Source: an uncultured Treponema sp.
Lineage (GTDB): Bacteria > Spirochaetota > Spirochaetia > Treponematales > Treponemataceae
Direction: 5' to 3'
Length of the DNA: 43,850 nucleotides
NCBI GenBank assembly: GCA_937915735.1
Contig: CALGGS010000063.1
Coordinates: 1-43,850, forward strand
The stretch's first letter is position 1, and every line of letters begins with the position of its first letter. A program made the translations under genes and the position numbers. The notes beneath the pieces were generated by a model. The model saw nothing but the letters and a program-made list of their open reading frames with translations. It was not told where the DNA came from and searched no databases. This document shows positions 17,234 through 25,596 of this stretch, piece after piece.

Positions 17234-18667
17234 TTATTTTCCAACGCAGAAATTCGCAAAAATCGAGCCTAAAATGTCCTCTGGAGTTACATCGCCCGTA
17301 ATTTCGCCCAGTGCGTCAAGGCTGTCCTCCAAATCCTGAACAACCGCGTCCAGCGCGAAATCATCGCTCAAAGCAAGTGCATGCCGGACACTTTCAAGAG
17401 CCCTTTCCACAGCCAGCTTCTGCCTCTCAGAGCCAAGCCCCGTTCCCCTGCTTTCCGTGCTCTTTGAAAAAGAAAGGGCATTTTTTACGGCTTCGCTAAG
17501 CTTCCCGAGCCCGATACCCTTTTTCGCCGCAATCCGAACCTGCGGAATATTCAGAGAAAGCAGTCTGTCATTCGGAGCCTGTCGAAGAATCTCCTCCCCC
17601 AAATCACATTTATTCCAGACAAGAATCAACGGAACTGATTTTTTGTCATTTCGAGAAAGAGAGTGAGAATCGGGAGTCCCGTCTTCACAGTGAGACTTAA
17701 TGAATTCCTCATCCTCCTGTGTAAGACCAGCTTTAGAATCCACCAGATACAGAATCAAATCTGCCTCCTTGCTCAAATCCTTTGTTCTTTCAACACCAAC
17801 TGCCTCGATTTTGTCTTCCGTTTCCCTTAATCCCGCCGTATCAAAGATTCTCGCCGGAATTCCAGAAAAATCTATCCAGCTTTCAATAAAATCCCTCGTA
17901 GTTCCTTCAATATCGCTGACGATTGCACGGTCTTCTTTTAGCAGCGCATTAAAAAGCGATGATTTTCCTGCGTTCGTCTTTCCACAAAGAACAACCCTGG
18001 CCCCATCCTGATATATTTTCTCACTTTTCCAGCTTTCACTAAGCTCAACTAAAACTTTTTCGGCTTTTTTTAGCTCAGCAGAATCAAAGCTGTCAGCGAT
18101 AGTCTCCTCATCCTCAGGATACTCTATTTCAACCTCTATAGCAGCAAGAGTGTCAATAATATGCTTTTTTACACCGTCAATCGTCTCATAAAGATTTCCA
18201 GCCAGCCTTCCGGCAGCCCTGCTCTGACTTTCATCAGTCTTCGAGTCAATAATTTCACGCACGGCTTCTGCTTTTGTTAAATCTGCCTTCCCATTGATAT
18301 ATGAGCGAAAGGTAAACTCGCCTCTTTCTGCCGCGCGAAATCCATTTTTTAAAAGAAGATTATAAATCGTTTGAACGACATGAACTCCACCATGACAAGA
18401 AATTTCTGCCATATCCTCGCCGGTAAAAGATTTTGGAGAACGAAAGACAGAAACAAGCACCTCGTCAATTCTCTCCTCTTTCTGAATCCACCCGTAAACG
18501 ATTGAATTTCCCTTTGCTTCAAGCAGAGCCTTTGGTCGAGAAAAGATTTTTGAAAGAAGCTCAATGCAATTTTTCCCTGAACAGCGGACAATTCCGAGTG
18601 CCGCTGGAGCAAGAGCCGTCGCAATTGCAGCGATTGGTTCATCCGGAGTATATTTTAGATTTGTCAT
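17234..18667 (-). CDS. mnmE: tRNA uridine-5-carboxymethylaminomethyl modification GTPase MnmE
   Basis: A 477-aa protein, slightly longer than the usual 450-460. With MnmG it installs the cmnm5 group on U34 of tRNAs. The N-terminal formyl-tetrahydrofolate-binding domain starts TPDEPIAAIATALAPAALGI. The inserted Ras-like G domain has the P loop GKTNAGKSSLF (about 228), the switch sequence EGTTRDF, DTAG, and NKCD (about 351). The protein ends in the diagnostic FCVGK with the catalytic Cys. Two short in-frame additions flank NKCD: DGTPDSHSLSRNDKKS before it and EEILRQAPNDRLLS after it. Both are encoded by GTCATT...GAATC type repeats on the plus strand. The ATG at 18665-18667 has a weak AAGG site. 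It is a single-gene unit. Confidence 0.96.
   Translation of the reverse strand: MTNLKYTPDEPIAAIATALAPAALGIVRCSGKNCIELLSKIFSRPKALLEAKGNSIVYGWIQKEERIDEVLVSVFRSPKSFTGEDMAEISCHGGVHVVQTIYNLLLKNGFRAAERGEFTFRSYINGKADLTKAEAVREIIDSKTDESQSRAAGRLAGNLYETIDGVKKHIIDTLAAIEVEIEYPEDEETIADSFDSAELKKAEKVLVELSESWKSEKIYQDGARVVLCGKTNAGKSSLFNALLKEDRAIVSDIEGTTRDFIESWIDFSGIPARIFDTAGLRETEDKIEAVGVERTKDLSKEADLILYLVDSKAGLTQEDEEFIKSHCEDGTPDSHSLSRNDKKSVPLILVWNKCDLGEEILRQAPNDRLLSLNIPQVRIAAKKGIGLGKLSEAVKNALSFSKSTESRGTGLGSERQKLAVERALESVRHALALSDDFALDAVVQDLEDSLDALGEITGDVTPEDILGSIFANFCVGK
17567..17594 (+). repeat. Small dispersed-type repeat inserted in mnmE (copy A)
   Basis: Starts GTCATTCGGAGCCTGTCGAA and continues through GAATCTCC. 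It adds about seven codons to MnmE after NKCD (peptide ILRQAPNDR). It shares GTCATT...GA...GAATC with copy B. It is the kind of short element found scattered between and within genes in some bacteria. Confidence 0.45.
17645..17683 (+). repeat. Small dispersed-type repeat inserted in mnmE (copy B)
   Basis: Starts GTCATTTCGAGAAAGAGAGT and runs through GAATCGGGAGTCCCG. It adds a peptide rich in Ser, Asp and Lys just before the strand leading to NKCD, where other MnmE proteins have a short loop. The outer part ends in an inverted CGGGA-TCCCG. Confidence 0.45.
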
Positions 18668-18795
18668 AGCTATGCCTTATTCCCCCACAGATTATCACAG
18701 ATTTTACAAATTGAAAACACGCATAAATATTTTAGTTTTCAAAAGTACAAAAATTTGCTATTTTTATTCTGTAAACAAATAGAACAGGAGTTTTT

Positions 18796-19320
18796 ATGGA
18801 AATCACATACCAGAAAATGGTAAAAATTCATTACACGCTCAAAGATGTAGATGGAAATACGCTCGACACATCGCTTAACGGTGAGCCTCTCGAATATATG
18901 CACGGAATTGGCTCTTTGATTCCAGGTTTGGAGCAAGAGCTTACAGGGAAAAATCCTGGCGACAAATTTCATGCGGAAATTGAACCTGCCCTCGGTTACG
19001 GAGAATATGACGAAAGCTTAGTTGCAGAAGTTCCTAAAAAACAGTTTGACGCGAATTTTGAAATCGAAGTCGGCCAGCAGTTTCAGGCAGACACAGCTAC
19101 GGGTCCTATGATTGTAAAAGTCACAAAGGTTAGCGATGACAAAATCACCGTCGACGGAAATCACGAGCTTGCAGGAAAAAAGCTTTTCTTTGATGTAGAG
19201 GTTGTCGATGTCAGGGATGCGACTGAAGAAGAATTAGAGCCGTTCGCATCATCTGGCTGCGGTGGCGGCTGCTCAAGCTGTGGTGGCTGTTCTGGCTGCG
19301 GCGGCTCTTGTGGCGAGTAA
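18796..19320 (+). CDS. slyD: FKBP-type peptidyl-prolyl isomerase SlyD with Cys-rich metal-binding tail
   Basis: A 174-aa cytoplasmic prolyl isomerase and chaperone. The FKBP domain (residues 1-70 and 125-145) has the usual motifs (VKIHYTLKD, GIGSLIPGLEQEL, EPALGYGEYD). The insert-in-flap chaperone domain lies at about 70-125. The tail after residue 150 contains six Cys spaced by Gly/Ser (residues 155, 159, 162, 165, 168, 172), lacks the His-rich stretch of enterobacterial SlyD, and is expected to bind nickel or zinc. The ATG at 18796 is preceded by AGGAG. It stands alone on the plus strand, divergent from mnmE, and ends in a strong terminator. Confidence 0.94.
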   Translation: MEITYQKMVKIHYTLKDVDGNTLDTSLNGEPLEYMHGIGSLIPGLEQELTGKNPGDKFHAEIEPALGYGEYDESLVAEVPKKQFDANFEIEVGQQFQADTATGPMIVKVTKVSDDKITVDGNHELAGKKLFFDVEVVDVRDATEEELEPFASSGCGGGCSSCGGCSGCGGSCGE

Positions 19321-19346
19321 GTTTTATCAAAAAGCTTTAAAATACC

Positions 19347-19380
19347 AAAGGGTACAGCATTTTACTGTACCCTTTTTTTA
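19347..19380 (+). terminator. Rho-independent terminator of slyD
   Basis: AAAGGGTACAG (19347-19357), a 7-nt loop, CTGTACCCTTT (19365-19375) and a T run to 19379. The 11-bp perfect stem lies 26 nt past the slyD stop. The cheY gene converges on it, and the stem could also weakly stop the cheY transcript. Confidence 0.9.
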
Positions 19381-19411
19381 CGCTTAATTAAATTTTACAA
19401 GCTGTAACGGA

Positions 19412-19846
19412 CTATTTAAGAGCCGCAGAGATTCTCTCAAGAACCTTTTTGCGGTCAAGCGGTTTTACGATATAGTTTTTAGCTCCAAGAAGAAGTGATT
19501 TTTTGACCAATTCCTCTTTACCAAGAGCACTGACCATAACAACGCGAGCGTTTTTGTCGAAAGCAACGATTTGCTCAAGGGCTGTGATACCGTCCATTCT
19601 AGGCATAGTAATATCCATTGTTACCAAGTCAACATTTGGACAGAGTTCCTTGTATTTATCAACACCGTCTTTTCCGTCAACAGCAGTAGCTACGACCTCA
19701 TATCCTTCGCTTGTGAGAATCTGACCGAGCTGTTTTGCAACGAACATAGAGTCGTCAACGACGAGTACACGGATTTTTGTTCCGTCAGCATTCATGCCCT
19801 CTGGCGGACGCTCATTGATTGAAGGAAAATCCTGTTTAGTTTTCAT
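19412..19846 (-). CDS. cheY: Chemotaxis response regulator CheY
   Basis: A 144-aa single-domain receiver. It takes phosphate from CheA and controls the flagellar motor through FliM. Active-site residues are all present: acidic pair Asp31-Asp32 (VVDDS), phospho-acceptor Asp78 (TMDITMP), Ser106 in the Thr/Ser position (MVSALG) and Lys128 (VKPL). An N-terminal extension of about 24 residues precedes the receiver fold. The ATG has AGGAG at the right distance. It is the last gene of the cheA-cheW/R-cheX-cheY operon, 17 nt after cheX. Confidence 0.96.
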   Translation of the reverse strand: MKTKQDFPSINERPPEGMNADGTKIRVLVVDDSMFVAKQLGQILTSEGYEVVATAVDGKDGVDKYKELCPNVDLVTMDITMPRMDGITALEQIVAFDKNARVVMVSALGKEELVKKSLLLGAKNYIVKPLDRKKVLERISAALK

Positions 19847-19863
19847 TTTGGCACTCCTTTTTA

Positions 19864-20349
19864 TTACATGCGTTCGCGAATTGCGACGTTAACTTCGATT
19901 TTACCACACTCAGTGATAAGAGGAACGATAAGTGCCTCAACACTGTTTGTCTGACTGCCACCCAAAGCGGCAATTTCCATTTTTTCACCAGCGAAAAGAG
20001 CCGGAGGCGTAAGGTCGAACTTGAATCCAAGCTCATGCAATTTTGTGACAGCCTGAGCTGTGATGAGGTTGGCAAGCTCACTGATTGTAGCCTTAGCAAG
20101 ATCATCAAACTTAGTTAAAGTTTCACCGTTCATTGCAGATGCGATATTCAAGGCTGTTTCAAAGGTCATATCAAAAAGAACACGACCTTCAACATCACCA
20201 GCAAGACCAACAAGGGCTGCGACACCCATCACAGGCATTGCGGTTGATTTAAGATACAAATCGCCGCGTGTAACAGTTGCTCCGCCCAATACTTCTTTCA
20301 AAATCTGATATGAAGTTTCTACAAAAGGGTTAATGTACTCTACTCTCAT
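19864..20349 (-). CDS. cheX: CheY-P phosphatase CheX
   Basis: A 161-aa CheX of the CheC/CheX/FliY phosphatase family, which in spirochaetes is the main CheY-P phosphatase. The active-site helix shows the family's ExxxN-like pair in SELANLITAQA (Glu91 and Asn94), preceded by the typical strand order starting MRVEYINPFVETSYQIL. The length is normal for CheX. The ATG has AGGAG nine bases upstream. It sits between the CheW fusion gene and cheY. The 76-nt gap after cheW contains TAGTAT and TATAAA stretches, so an internal promoter is possible but uncertain. Confidence 0.95.
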   Translation of the reverse strand: MRVEYINPFVETSYQILKEVLGGATVTRGDLYLKSTAMPVMGVAALVGLAGDVEGRVLFDMTFETALNIASAMNGETLTKFDDLAKATISELANLITAQAVTKLHELGFKFDLTPPALFAGEKMEIAALGGSQTNSVEALIVPLITECGKIEVNVAIRERM

Positions 20350-20425
20350 GAGTTTCTACTCCTACCTTATTTTATACTATTTAACAATATTTACGCAATT
20401 CAATTTAAGCTTTTTTTTTGCTTAA

Positions 20426-21829
20426 TTATTTTTTGCTGAAAATATTTATTGTTCCGACTGACTTTGAAGCCCATTTTGGGTCTTCTTCAAGTGACTCATT
20501 CTGACCTAAGAAAATAACTCCGTTTCCCTTAAGCTTTTCGCTAAAGTCTGTAACGATTGTCTGCTGGCTTACCTGCGGCAAGAATGACAACAAATCCCTA
20601 GCAAAAATTATATCACAAGTCGGCAAATTATTGGTGTTTGCACAATCATGATACTCGAATAAAATGCTGTCACGGATTTCAGGAATAAAAGTGAAATCTC
20701 CGTTAGCCTTTTTCGTGATATAAGGCGCATACCAGTCATTTGCCACATCATTCGGAACAGAAAGCAAAGGCGCGTTTGAAATGCTCAACAAATCGACCTC
20801 GTGAGCATAAATCCTGATTTTAGCCTCTGGGTAGCGCTTTTTAAGAACGCAAGCCAAAGAATATGTTTCAGGCCCCTTTCCACAACCTGGATTCCAAACG
20901 ACAATCTGTTTTGCAGTGTTATCTGGCAAAGCCTTAAAAATTGAATCTGCATAAGCCTTGTCCCACCAAGTTCCGCTAAATGGCGAATAGAATTTTTTAA
21001 GGAACAAGTCCGCATCAGTCGGATTCTGAAGCTGAGTTTTGTCTTTACCCCGCTCTTTTTCCCATTCCTTGTAGCGAGTCTGCATCCATTTGTCATTAAG
21101 AGATGACGCCGTGAATTTTCGCATATTTGCAAGTGAATCTACAACGAATGAGTAATCAACCTTTTCTTCTTTTTTTGGAGCGGCAGCCTGCTTTTTTGCG
21201 CCTCCGTTTGAAGCCGGGCTGGCAGCAATTCGGGCAGACATTTCTTTCATTACCTGCTCTTCGCTGGCTTTGTTATCGGCCTTTGTTCCGAAGATTTTGT
21301 CGATGTCAAGAAGGACATACAAGCGATTGTTTACCTCGACTACACCCTGAATATATTTGATGTTGATATCACCAAAAAGAGGATGAGGAGGATTAATGCT
21401 TGATTTCTGAATTCCAACGACCTTGTCTATTTCATCAACGACAATACCAAAGGTAAGCTCACCGATTGAAACAATAAGCATATTTTCGAGAGCATCATAC
21501 TCTCGCTCCGGCATATCGATATTGAAGAACAAACGCAAATCAATAATCGGAATGATGTCGCCTCGGAGATTGTAAACACCAAGAACGAAGGGCAATGCAT
21601 TCGGAACATAGGTGAAACGACCGGCCTTGGCAATTTCTTTTACTTTCATAATGTCGATTGCATAATCTTTTCCCGCCAGCGAGAAAGTGACCATTTTGTA
21701 ATCGACTACAACCATATTGTCCTGTTTAGGAGTATCAGCGACATCAGCTCCCGCAATGTTCTGAATATTTCCTAAACTTTCTTTAAGAACTGAGTTGATA
21801 GAAGGTTTTTCTGTATTTTCTGTACTCAT
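20426..21829 (-). CDS. CheW fused to a CheR-like methyltransferase domain
   Basis: A 467-aa fusion. Residues about 42-187 are a CheW domain (VTFSLAGKDYAIDIMKVKEI, LRGDIIPIIDLR), the adaptor linking receptors to CheA. A linker rich in Ala and Lys follows. Residues about 235-467 resemble CheR, the receptor glutamate methyltransferase: GCGKGPETYSLA corresponds to the SAM loop usually read GCSTGEEPYS, AHEVDLLSISNA to ATDID..., and DIIFARDLL to D(L/I)IFCRN. Several positions differ from typical CheR (GEEP to GPET, RN to RD), so activity is uncertain. CheW-CheR-like fusions are known from treponeme chemotaxis arrays. It has an AAGGGG ribosome site and starts 18 nt after cheA. Confidence 0.9.
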   Translation of the reverse strand: MSTENTEKPSINSVLKESLGNIQNIAGADVADTPKQDNMVVVDYKMVTFSLAGKDYAIDIMKVKEIAKAGRFTYVPNALPFVLGVYNLRGDIIPIIDLRLFFNIDMPEREYDALENMLIVSIGELTFGIVVDEIDKVVGIQKSSINPPHPLFGDINIKYIQGVVEVNNRLYVLLDIDKIFGTKADNKASEEQVMKEMSARIAASPASNGGAKKQAAAPKKEEKVDYSFVVDSLANMRKFTASSLNDKWMQTRYKEWEKERGKDKTQLQNPTDADLFLKKFYSPFSGTWWDKAYADSIFKALPDNTAKQIVVWNPGCGKGPETYSLACVLKKRYPEAKIRIYAHEVDLLSISNAPLLSVPNDVANDWYAPYITKKANGDFTFIPEIRDSILFEYHDCANTNNLPTCDIIFARDLLSFLPQVSQQTIVTDFSEKLKGNGVIFLGQNESLEEDPKWASKSVGTINIFSKK

Positions 21830-21847
21830 TTTTATCCCCTTAGTCCT

Positions 21848-24232
21848 TTAGTCTTCAAAAGCATTTTCTTGTCGTGCCTGAATTTCCTGACGAACGCCAA
21901 GCTCAAGCAACTGCGTGACATCAATAATGAGAGAGACAGAACCGTCGCCCAAAATTGAAGCGCCTGAAATTCCAGGTGACTGCGTAAACTGATCGCGAAG
22001 TGGCTTAATAACGACATCCTCTTCACCGATGAGGTTGTCAACCATAACGCCGATTTTTTTGTCCTGAGAACCAACGATTACTACGAAGCAGTATTCGCCA
22101 TCCTCGTTTGTACGAATATTGAACAAGCGGCTCAACCTGAGGACAGAAATGACCTCGTTTCGGACATTCAAAACCTCATGATTGTCGATTGTATTGATTT
22201 CAGATTTTTTAACCCGAACGCTTTCAATGACGGAAGCGATTGGAATTGAGTAAACTTCGCGTCCAACCCGAACGAGCAAGCCCTGAATAATAGCCAGCGT
22301 AAGTGGCAATCTGATTGAGAATTTAGAGCCTTTTCCGTGCTCGCTTGTTACCTGAATCGTACCGTTGAGCTTTTCAATCATTGTTTTTACGACATCAAGA
22401 CCAACGCCTCGACCAGAGACATTCGTAATTTTTTCTGCCGTTGAGAAGCCTGGCAAGAAGATAAGCTGTGCGGCTTCCTGGTCTGAAAGCACCTTTGAAG
22501 GGTGAATGAGTCCCTTACTGATAGCCTTTGCCTTAACCTTTTCAACATTGATTCCACCGCCATCATCAACTACATCAATTACGATGCTGTTACCTTCGTT
22601 GGCAGCTTTAAGAAGAACGGTACCCGTTTCATCTTTACCGGCATTTCTACGCTCATCAGGAGTCTCAATACCGTGGTCAACTGAGTTTCGCACACAGTGC
22701 ATGATTGGATCCATAAGATCGTCAACGACTGTTTTGTCAAGTTCAGTGTCTTCACCTTCGAGAAGAAGGTTGACCTTTTTGCCCAAGTCCTTCTGCAAGT
22801 CTCGGACAACGCGCGGGAAACGATCGAAAACCTGACTGATAGGAACCATTCGGATTTTCATAATACCTTCCTGCAACTCGCCTGTAATACGGCCAAGATT
22901 CTGCGTAGAAGAATGGAATTTTGAATTTAAGTCTTTGAAACGATTTTCAAAGGCATCGAATATTGTAGCGATATCACCATATTCGTTCGTGATATTTGCC
23001 TTAATGTCTTTAACAGCAACTCCGTTCTGAATTTCTTCGAGATACTGAGGAAGCTGTTCGAACATTCGGCGAACTTTTTCCTTGTAAGAAGAATCGAGAT
23101 TCTGGAATTGGATGAGCATATCCGCAAACTGCTGCTGACTCTGGTTGAAAGAAGCTTTAGTGATAACCGTTTCTGAAACAAGATTCATAAGATTGTCAAC
23201 TCGCTTTGAGTCTACGCGGAGAATCGTACTCTGCTGGGCGTGACCTGTAGCAGGAGCGGATTTTGCGGCTGGCTTTGGAGCTTCTTTTTTCGGAGTCTCC
23301 GCCTGCGGAGCACTTGAGGCCGGGGCAGGAGCCTGCTGTACAGGTGCTGCCGGCTTTGGAGCTTCTGCGACAGGCTTAGGAGCCGGTGCGCTCGCAACAG
23401 GAGCTGCCGCCGGAGCAGAATCGCTCGCAGTCGCATCATTGATATTTTTTGCGTCAACGCTCAATGTTACATCGTCAAGGAAAGCCGTATCTTCAAGCTG
23501 TTCTGCTGTATTGCTTGAAGCCACGAAATATGTAACATCTTTATGGAATTCATCTTCGTAAAGAGCATCAAAATCAGGAATCGTTTTAAGAACCGTGCCA
23601 CACGCCTTTAATGCCGCAAAAACCTGAATTCCACCAACAGAATTCATCGGGTTTGACTCGTCAAAGGTTACGGCAACAGACCAAAGCTGCTGGCCAGCCT
23701 CACATCCCTGTTTAAGTTCTGCAAGCTCATATTCAGAAAGATTGACAGTTTGCGCGCTTGATGAAGAAGCGGCGGGTGCAGGTGCAGAAGGAGCCGCCTG
23801 AGGCGCAGGACTTGCAGCCTTTGGAGCTGCTCCACCACCGGCAATCATTCCCTTGATTTTTTCGGTAATTTCTTCAACACTTTCACCGTAGACAGAGCCA
23901 TTTTTGCGTTCTTCAAGCATGGCCTTAATAACATCGAGAGCAGTCAAAAGTGTATCAACAATATCTTCTGTGACTTTTATTTTGTCAGAACGGACTTCAT
24001 CGAGAAGGTCTTCCATTGTGTGGGCAAAATGCGCAATCTCGCTAAACTCAACAGTAGCGGAGTTTCCTTTGAGAGTATGCGCCGCGCGGAAGATTTCGTC
24101 GATAGCGTCGTGATTGTTAGGATCGTTTTCGATTGCAAGAATATTGCTTTCGAGATTGTCGACCATCATTTCGGACTCAGAGAAATAGTCTTTCAGAAGT
24201 TCTTCATTAGTAGCGTCAAGATAATCACTCAT
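21848..24232 (-). CDS. cheA: Chemotaxis histidine kinase CheA
   Basis: A 794-aa kinase. The P1 HPt domain (1-about 130) has phospho-accepting His52 in AAHTLKGNSA. A second region (about 150-265) may be the CheY-binding P2 domain. A long Pro/Ala linker (about 280-338) follows. P3 dimerisation is at about 340-470. The P4 kinase core has the N box MHCVRNSVDHG (about 511), G1 box DDGGGI and G2 box GRGVGLDVV (about 600). The P5 CheW-like domain is at about 655-790. All catalytic boxes look intact. It heads the cheA-cheW/R-cheX-cheY operon. The ATG lacks a ribosome binding site and lies only 7 nt after a -10 box, so the operon mRNA is probably leaderless. Confidence 0.97.
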   Translation of the reverse strand: MSDYLDATNEELLKDYFSESEMMVDNLESNILAIENDPNNHDAIDEIFRAAHTLKGNSATVEFSEIAHFAHTMEDLLDEVRSDKIKVTEDIVDTLLTALDVIKAMLEERKNGSVYGESVEEITEKIKGMIAGGGAAPKAASPAPQAAPSAPAPAASSSSAQTVNLSEYELAELKQGCEAGQQLWSVAVTFDESNPMNSVGGIQVFAALKACGTVLKTIPDFDALYEDEFHKDVTYFVASSNTAEQLEDTAFLDDVTLSVDAKNINDATASDSAPAAAPVASAPAPKPVAEAPKPAAPVQQAPAPASSAPQAETPKKEAPKPAAKSAPATGHAQQSTILRVDSKRVDNLMNLVSETVITKASFNQSQQQFADMLIQFQNLDSSYKEKVRRMFEQLPQYLEEIQNGVAVKDIKANITNEYGDIATIFDAFENRFKDLNSKFHSSTQNLGRITGELQEGIMKIRMVPISQVFDRFPRVVRDLQKDLGKKVNLLLEGEDTELDKTVVDDLMDPIMHCVRNSVDHGIETPDERRNAGKDETGTVLLKAANEGNSIVIDVVDDGGGINVEKVKAKAISKGLIHPSKVLSDQEAAQLIFLPGFSTAEKITNVSGRGVGLDVVKTMIEKLNGTIQVTSEHGKGSKFSIRLPLTLAIIQGLLVRVGREVYSIPIASVIESVRVKKSEINTIDNHEVLNVRNEVISVLRLSRLFNIRTNEDGEYCFVVIVGSQDKKIGVMVDNLIGEEDVVIKPLRDQFTQSPGISGASILGDGSVSLIIDVTQLLELGVRQEIQARQENAFED

Positions 24233-24239
24233 ACTATCT

Positions 24240-24267
24240 ATTTTAATCGGAAAATCTCAAAAGTCAA
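24240..24267 (-). promoter_or_regulatory. Promoter of the cheA operon at leaderless distance
   Basis: Minus strand: TTGACT (24262-24267), a 16-bp spacer and TAAAAT (24240-24245), then seven bases to the cheA ATG (24232). It lies in the 49-bp gap between purN and cheA, so the chemotaxis operon is transcribed separately from purN. Confidence 0.65.
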
Positions 24268-24281
24268 CTAAAAAAGCAAGA

Positions 24282-24932
24282 TTATTTTAAAATTGAGGAG
24301 TTGAGCCGTCCGAGCTTGTCTGCAAGCAGGCAGACGCCTTCAACCATAGCCTCATGCTCTTTTGGCGCAATTCTCGCATAGAGAGTGTCAGGTGTGTCCC
24401 CTTCAAGAACGGGCACTTTTTTCTGAACCAAAATTTCGCCTGTATCACAGCCGGAGTCCACGAGGTGAACCGTACAGCCGCTTTCTTTTTCGTGCGCGGC
24501 AAGGACAGCTTCGTGAACATTATGCCCCCACATTCCTACCCCGCCGAATTTTGGAAGAAGGGCAGGATGCAGGTTTATAATCCGACCAGAATATTCATCA
24601 ATAATTTTTCCGCCAAGGACAGACAGATAGCCCGCCAGGACAATCGCGTCTATTTTGTTTTCACGGCAAAGCGTAAGAATCGCCTCGCTAATTGCGATTC
24701 TTTTTTCGTCGCGGCTCGCTTTTTCCGCATTTTCTTTTCCAAGGACGGAAAAAGGACTTCTGATTTCTGCCTTTATTCCAGCATTTTTAGCGCGTTCAAG
24801 GGCATAGGCATTTTTTGTATTTGAGACCACGAGAGAGATTTTGTAAGGACAATCTGAATGAGTTTTTTCATAGTCGATTAGAGCCTGGAGATTTGTTCCG
24901 CCACCGCTTACCAAGACAGCAATTTTCATCAT
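24282..24932 (-). CDS. purN: Phosphoribosylglycinamide formyltransferase PurN
   Basis: A 216-aa enzyme that transfers formyl from 10-formyl-tetrahydrofolate to GAR, the third step of purine synthesis. The N-terminal phosphate-binding loop is VSGGGTNLQALID. The catalytic residues are visible as the Asn and His of INLHPALLPKFGG and the Asp of DSGCDTGEI. The usual GxH of the H-loop is present in GMWGHNVHEAV. The first ATG (24930-24932) overlaps the stop of the upstream FliM-like gene as ATGA, so the two are translationally coupled; the second ATG one codon later is also possible. A folate/purine enzyme coupled to a motility-like gene is unusual. Confidence 0.95.
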   Translation of the reverse strand: MMKIAVLVSGGGTNLQALIDYEKTHSDCPYKISLVVSNTKNAYALERAKNAGIKAEIRSPFSVLGKENAEKASRDEKRIAISEAILTLCRENKIDAIVLAGYLSVLGGKIIDEYSGRIINLHPALLPKFGGVGMWGHNVHEAVLAAHEKESGCTVHLVDSGCDTGEILVQKKVPVLEGDTPDTLYARIAPKEHEAMVEGVCLLADKLGRLNSSILK

Positions 24933-25579
24933 TTTGACACCGCCCGAAGTTTTTGAATAAATTCTTTTGTAAGAAAGATTTTTTCGATTCCGAAAGAACG
25001 CAGATTTTCGTTCCAGTTAATTGTTACCTGGACGCCGGTTTTTCCTGTACAAAACGATGTTTTTTCCTGCCCATAAAGAGAAATAATGTCTATCAACGCT
25101 TCGTCGCCTGCCTCTTCTGAAACCTGACGGGCAAAGCCTTCGACTAAAAATTCTGCGACAAAATCTTTTAACACCTCGCTCTGAAAGAAATTGATTTTGT
25201 GCTTGGTGTCAATCGTCATCCCTGAAAGGGCGCCGAACAAAAATGAGTCAAATTTAATAAAAATGTCAGCCTCGTCAATTTTTGCCTGATAAAGAAAATC
25301 GTTTTCTGTAAGAGAATCAAAAAATTCGTCGATATTCCGCTCATCAAGTGATTTTACGGTAAGTTTTCTGATTTTTGGCTCACCAAATTTTTCGCGTAAA
25401 GAAAGTTTGAAATACTTGTAGACAGATTTACAGACCTCCATAATTTGGGAAATCTGAGTATCTGATAAAAAACTGTCGATTTTATAGTGCTTAAGCTCTT
25501 TTTTCGGCTCTTCGGATGAAGCTGGAATGCCTAAAAGCTTATCTACCTCGGCCTGTGAAAGTGCAACCTTGTTTTCCAT
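24929..25579 (-). CDS. Short FliM-like protein with an N-terminal CheY-binding-type peptide
   Basis: A 216-aa soluble protein. Residues 7-16 read LSQAEVDKLL, closely matching the LSQxEIDxLL peptide with which FliM binds CheY-P. After a short linker, residues about 31-130 (HYKIDSFLSDTQISQIMEV onward) resemble the FliM middle domain, which is related to CheC/CheX. The C-terminal part (FQSEVLKDFVAEFLVEGF onward) has no recognisable SpoA domain, and the protein is about 120 residues shorter than FliM. It is probably not the motor switch itself but a CheY-P-interacting relative. It is coupled to purN by ATGA and lies just upstream of the cheA promoter. It has no ribosome site; a -10-like TACACT is 7 nt before the ATG. 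Confidence 0.75.
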   Translation of the reverse strand: MENKVALSQAEVDKLLGIPASSEEPKKELKHYKIDSFLSDTQISQIMEVCKSVYKYFKLSLREKFGEPKIRKLTVKSLDERNIDEFFDSLTENDFLYQAKIDEADIFIKFDSFLFGALSGMTIDTKHKINFFQSEVLKDFVAEFLVEGFARQVSEEAGDEALIDIISLYGQEKTSFCTGKTGVQVTINWNENLRSFGIEKIFLTKEFIQKLRAVSK

Positions 25580-25596
25580 AAAAAACAGTGTACAAT
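25569..25596 (+). promoter_or_regulatory. Promoter of the DUF4230 gene, overlapping the divergent promoter
   Basis: TTGTTT (25569-25574), a 16-bp spacer and TACAAT (25591-25596). The -35 lies inside the first codons of the divergent FliM-like gene, and the two -10 boxes overlap by two bases. Confidence 0.5.

Noticed and set aside
20370..20425. Possible terminator between the cheW fusion gene and cheX
   Set aside because: The AAGC...GCTT pairing encloses an A run and no T run follows on the minus strand; the genes look like one operon.
23212..23457. Leu/Arg-rich frame within cheA
   Set aside because: Shadow of the Pro/Ala linker in another frame.
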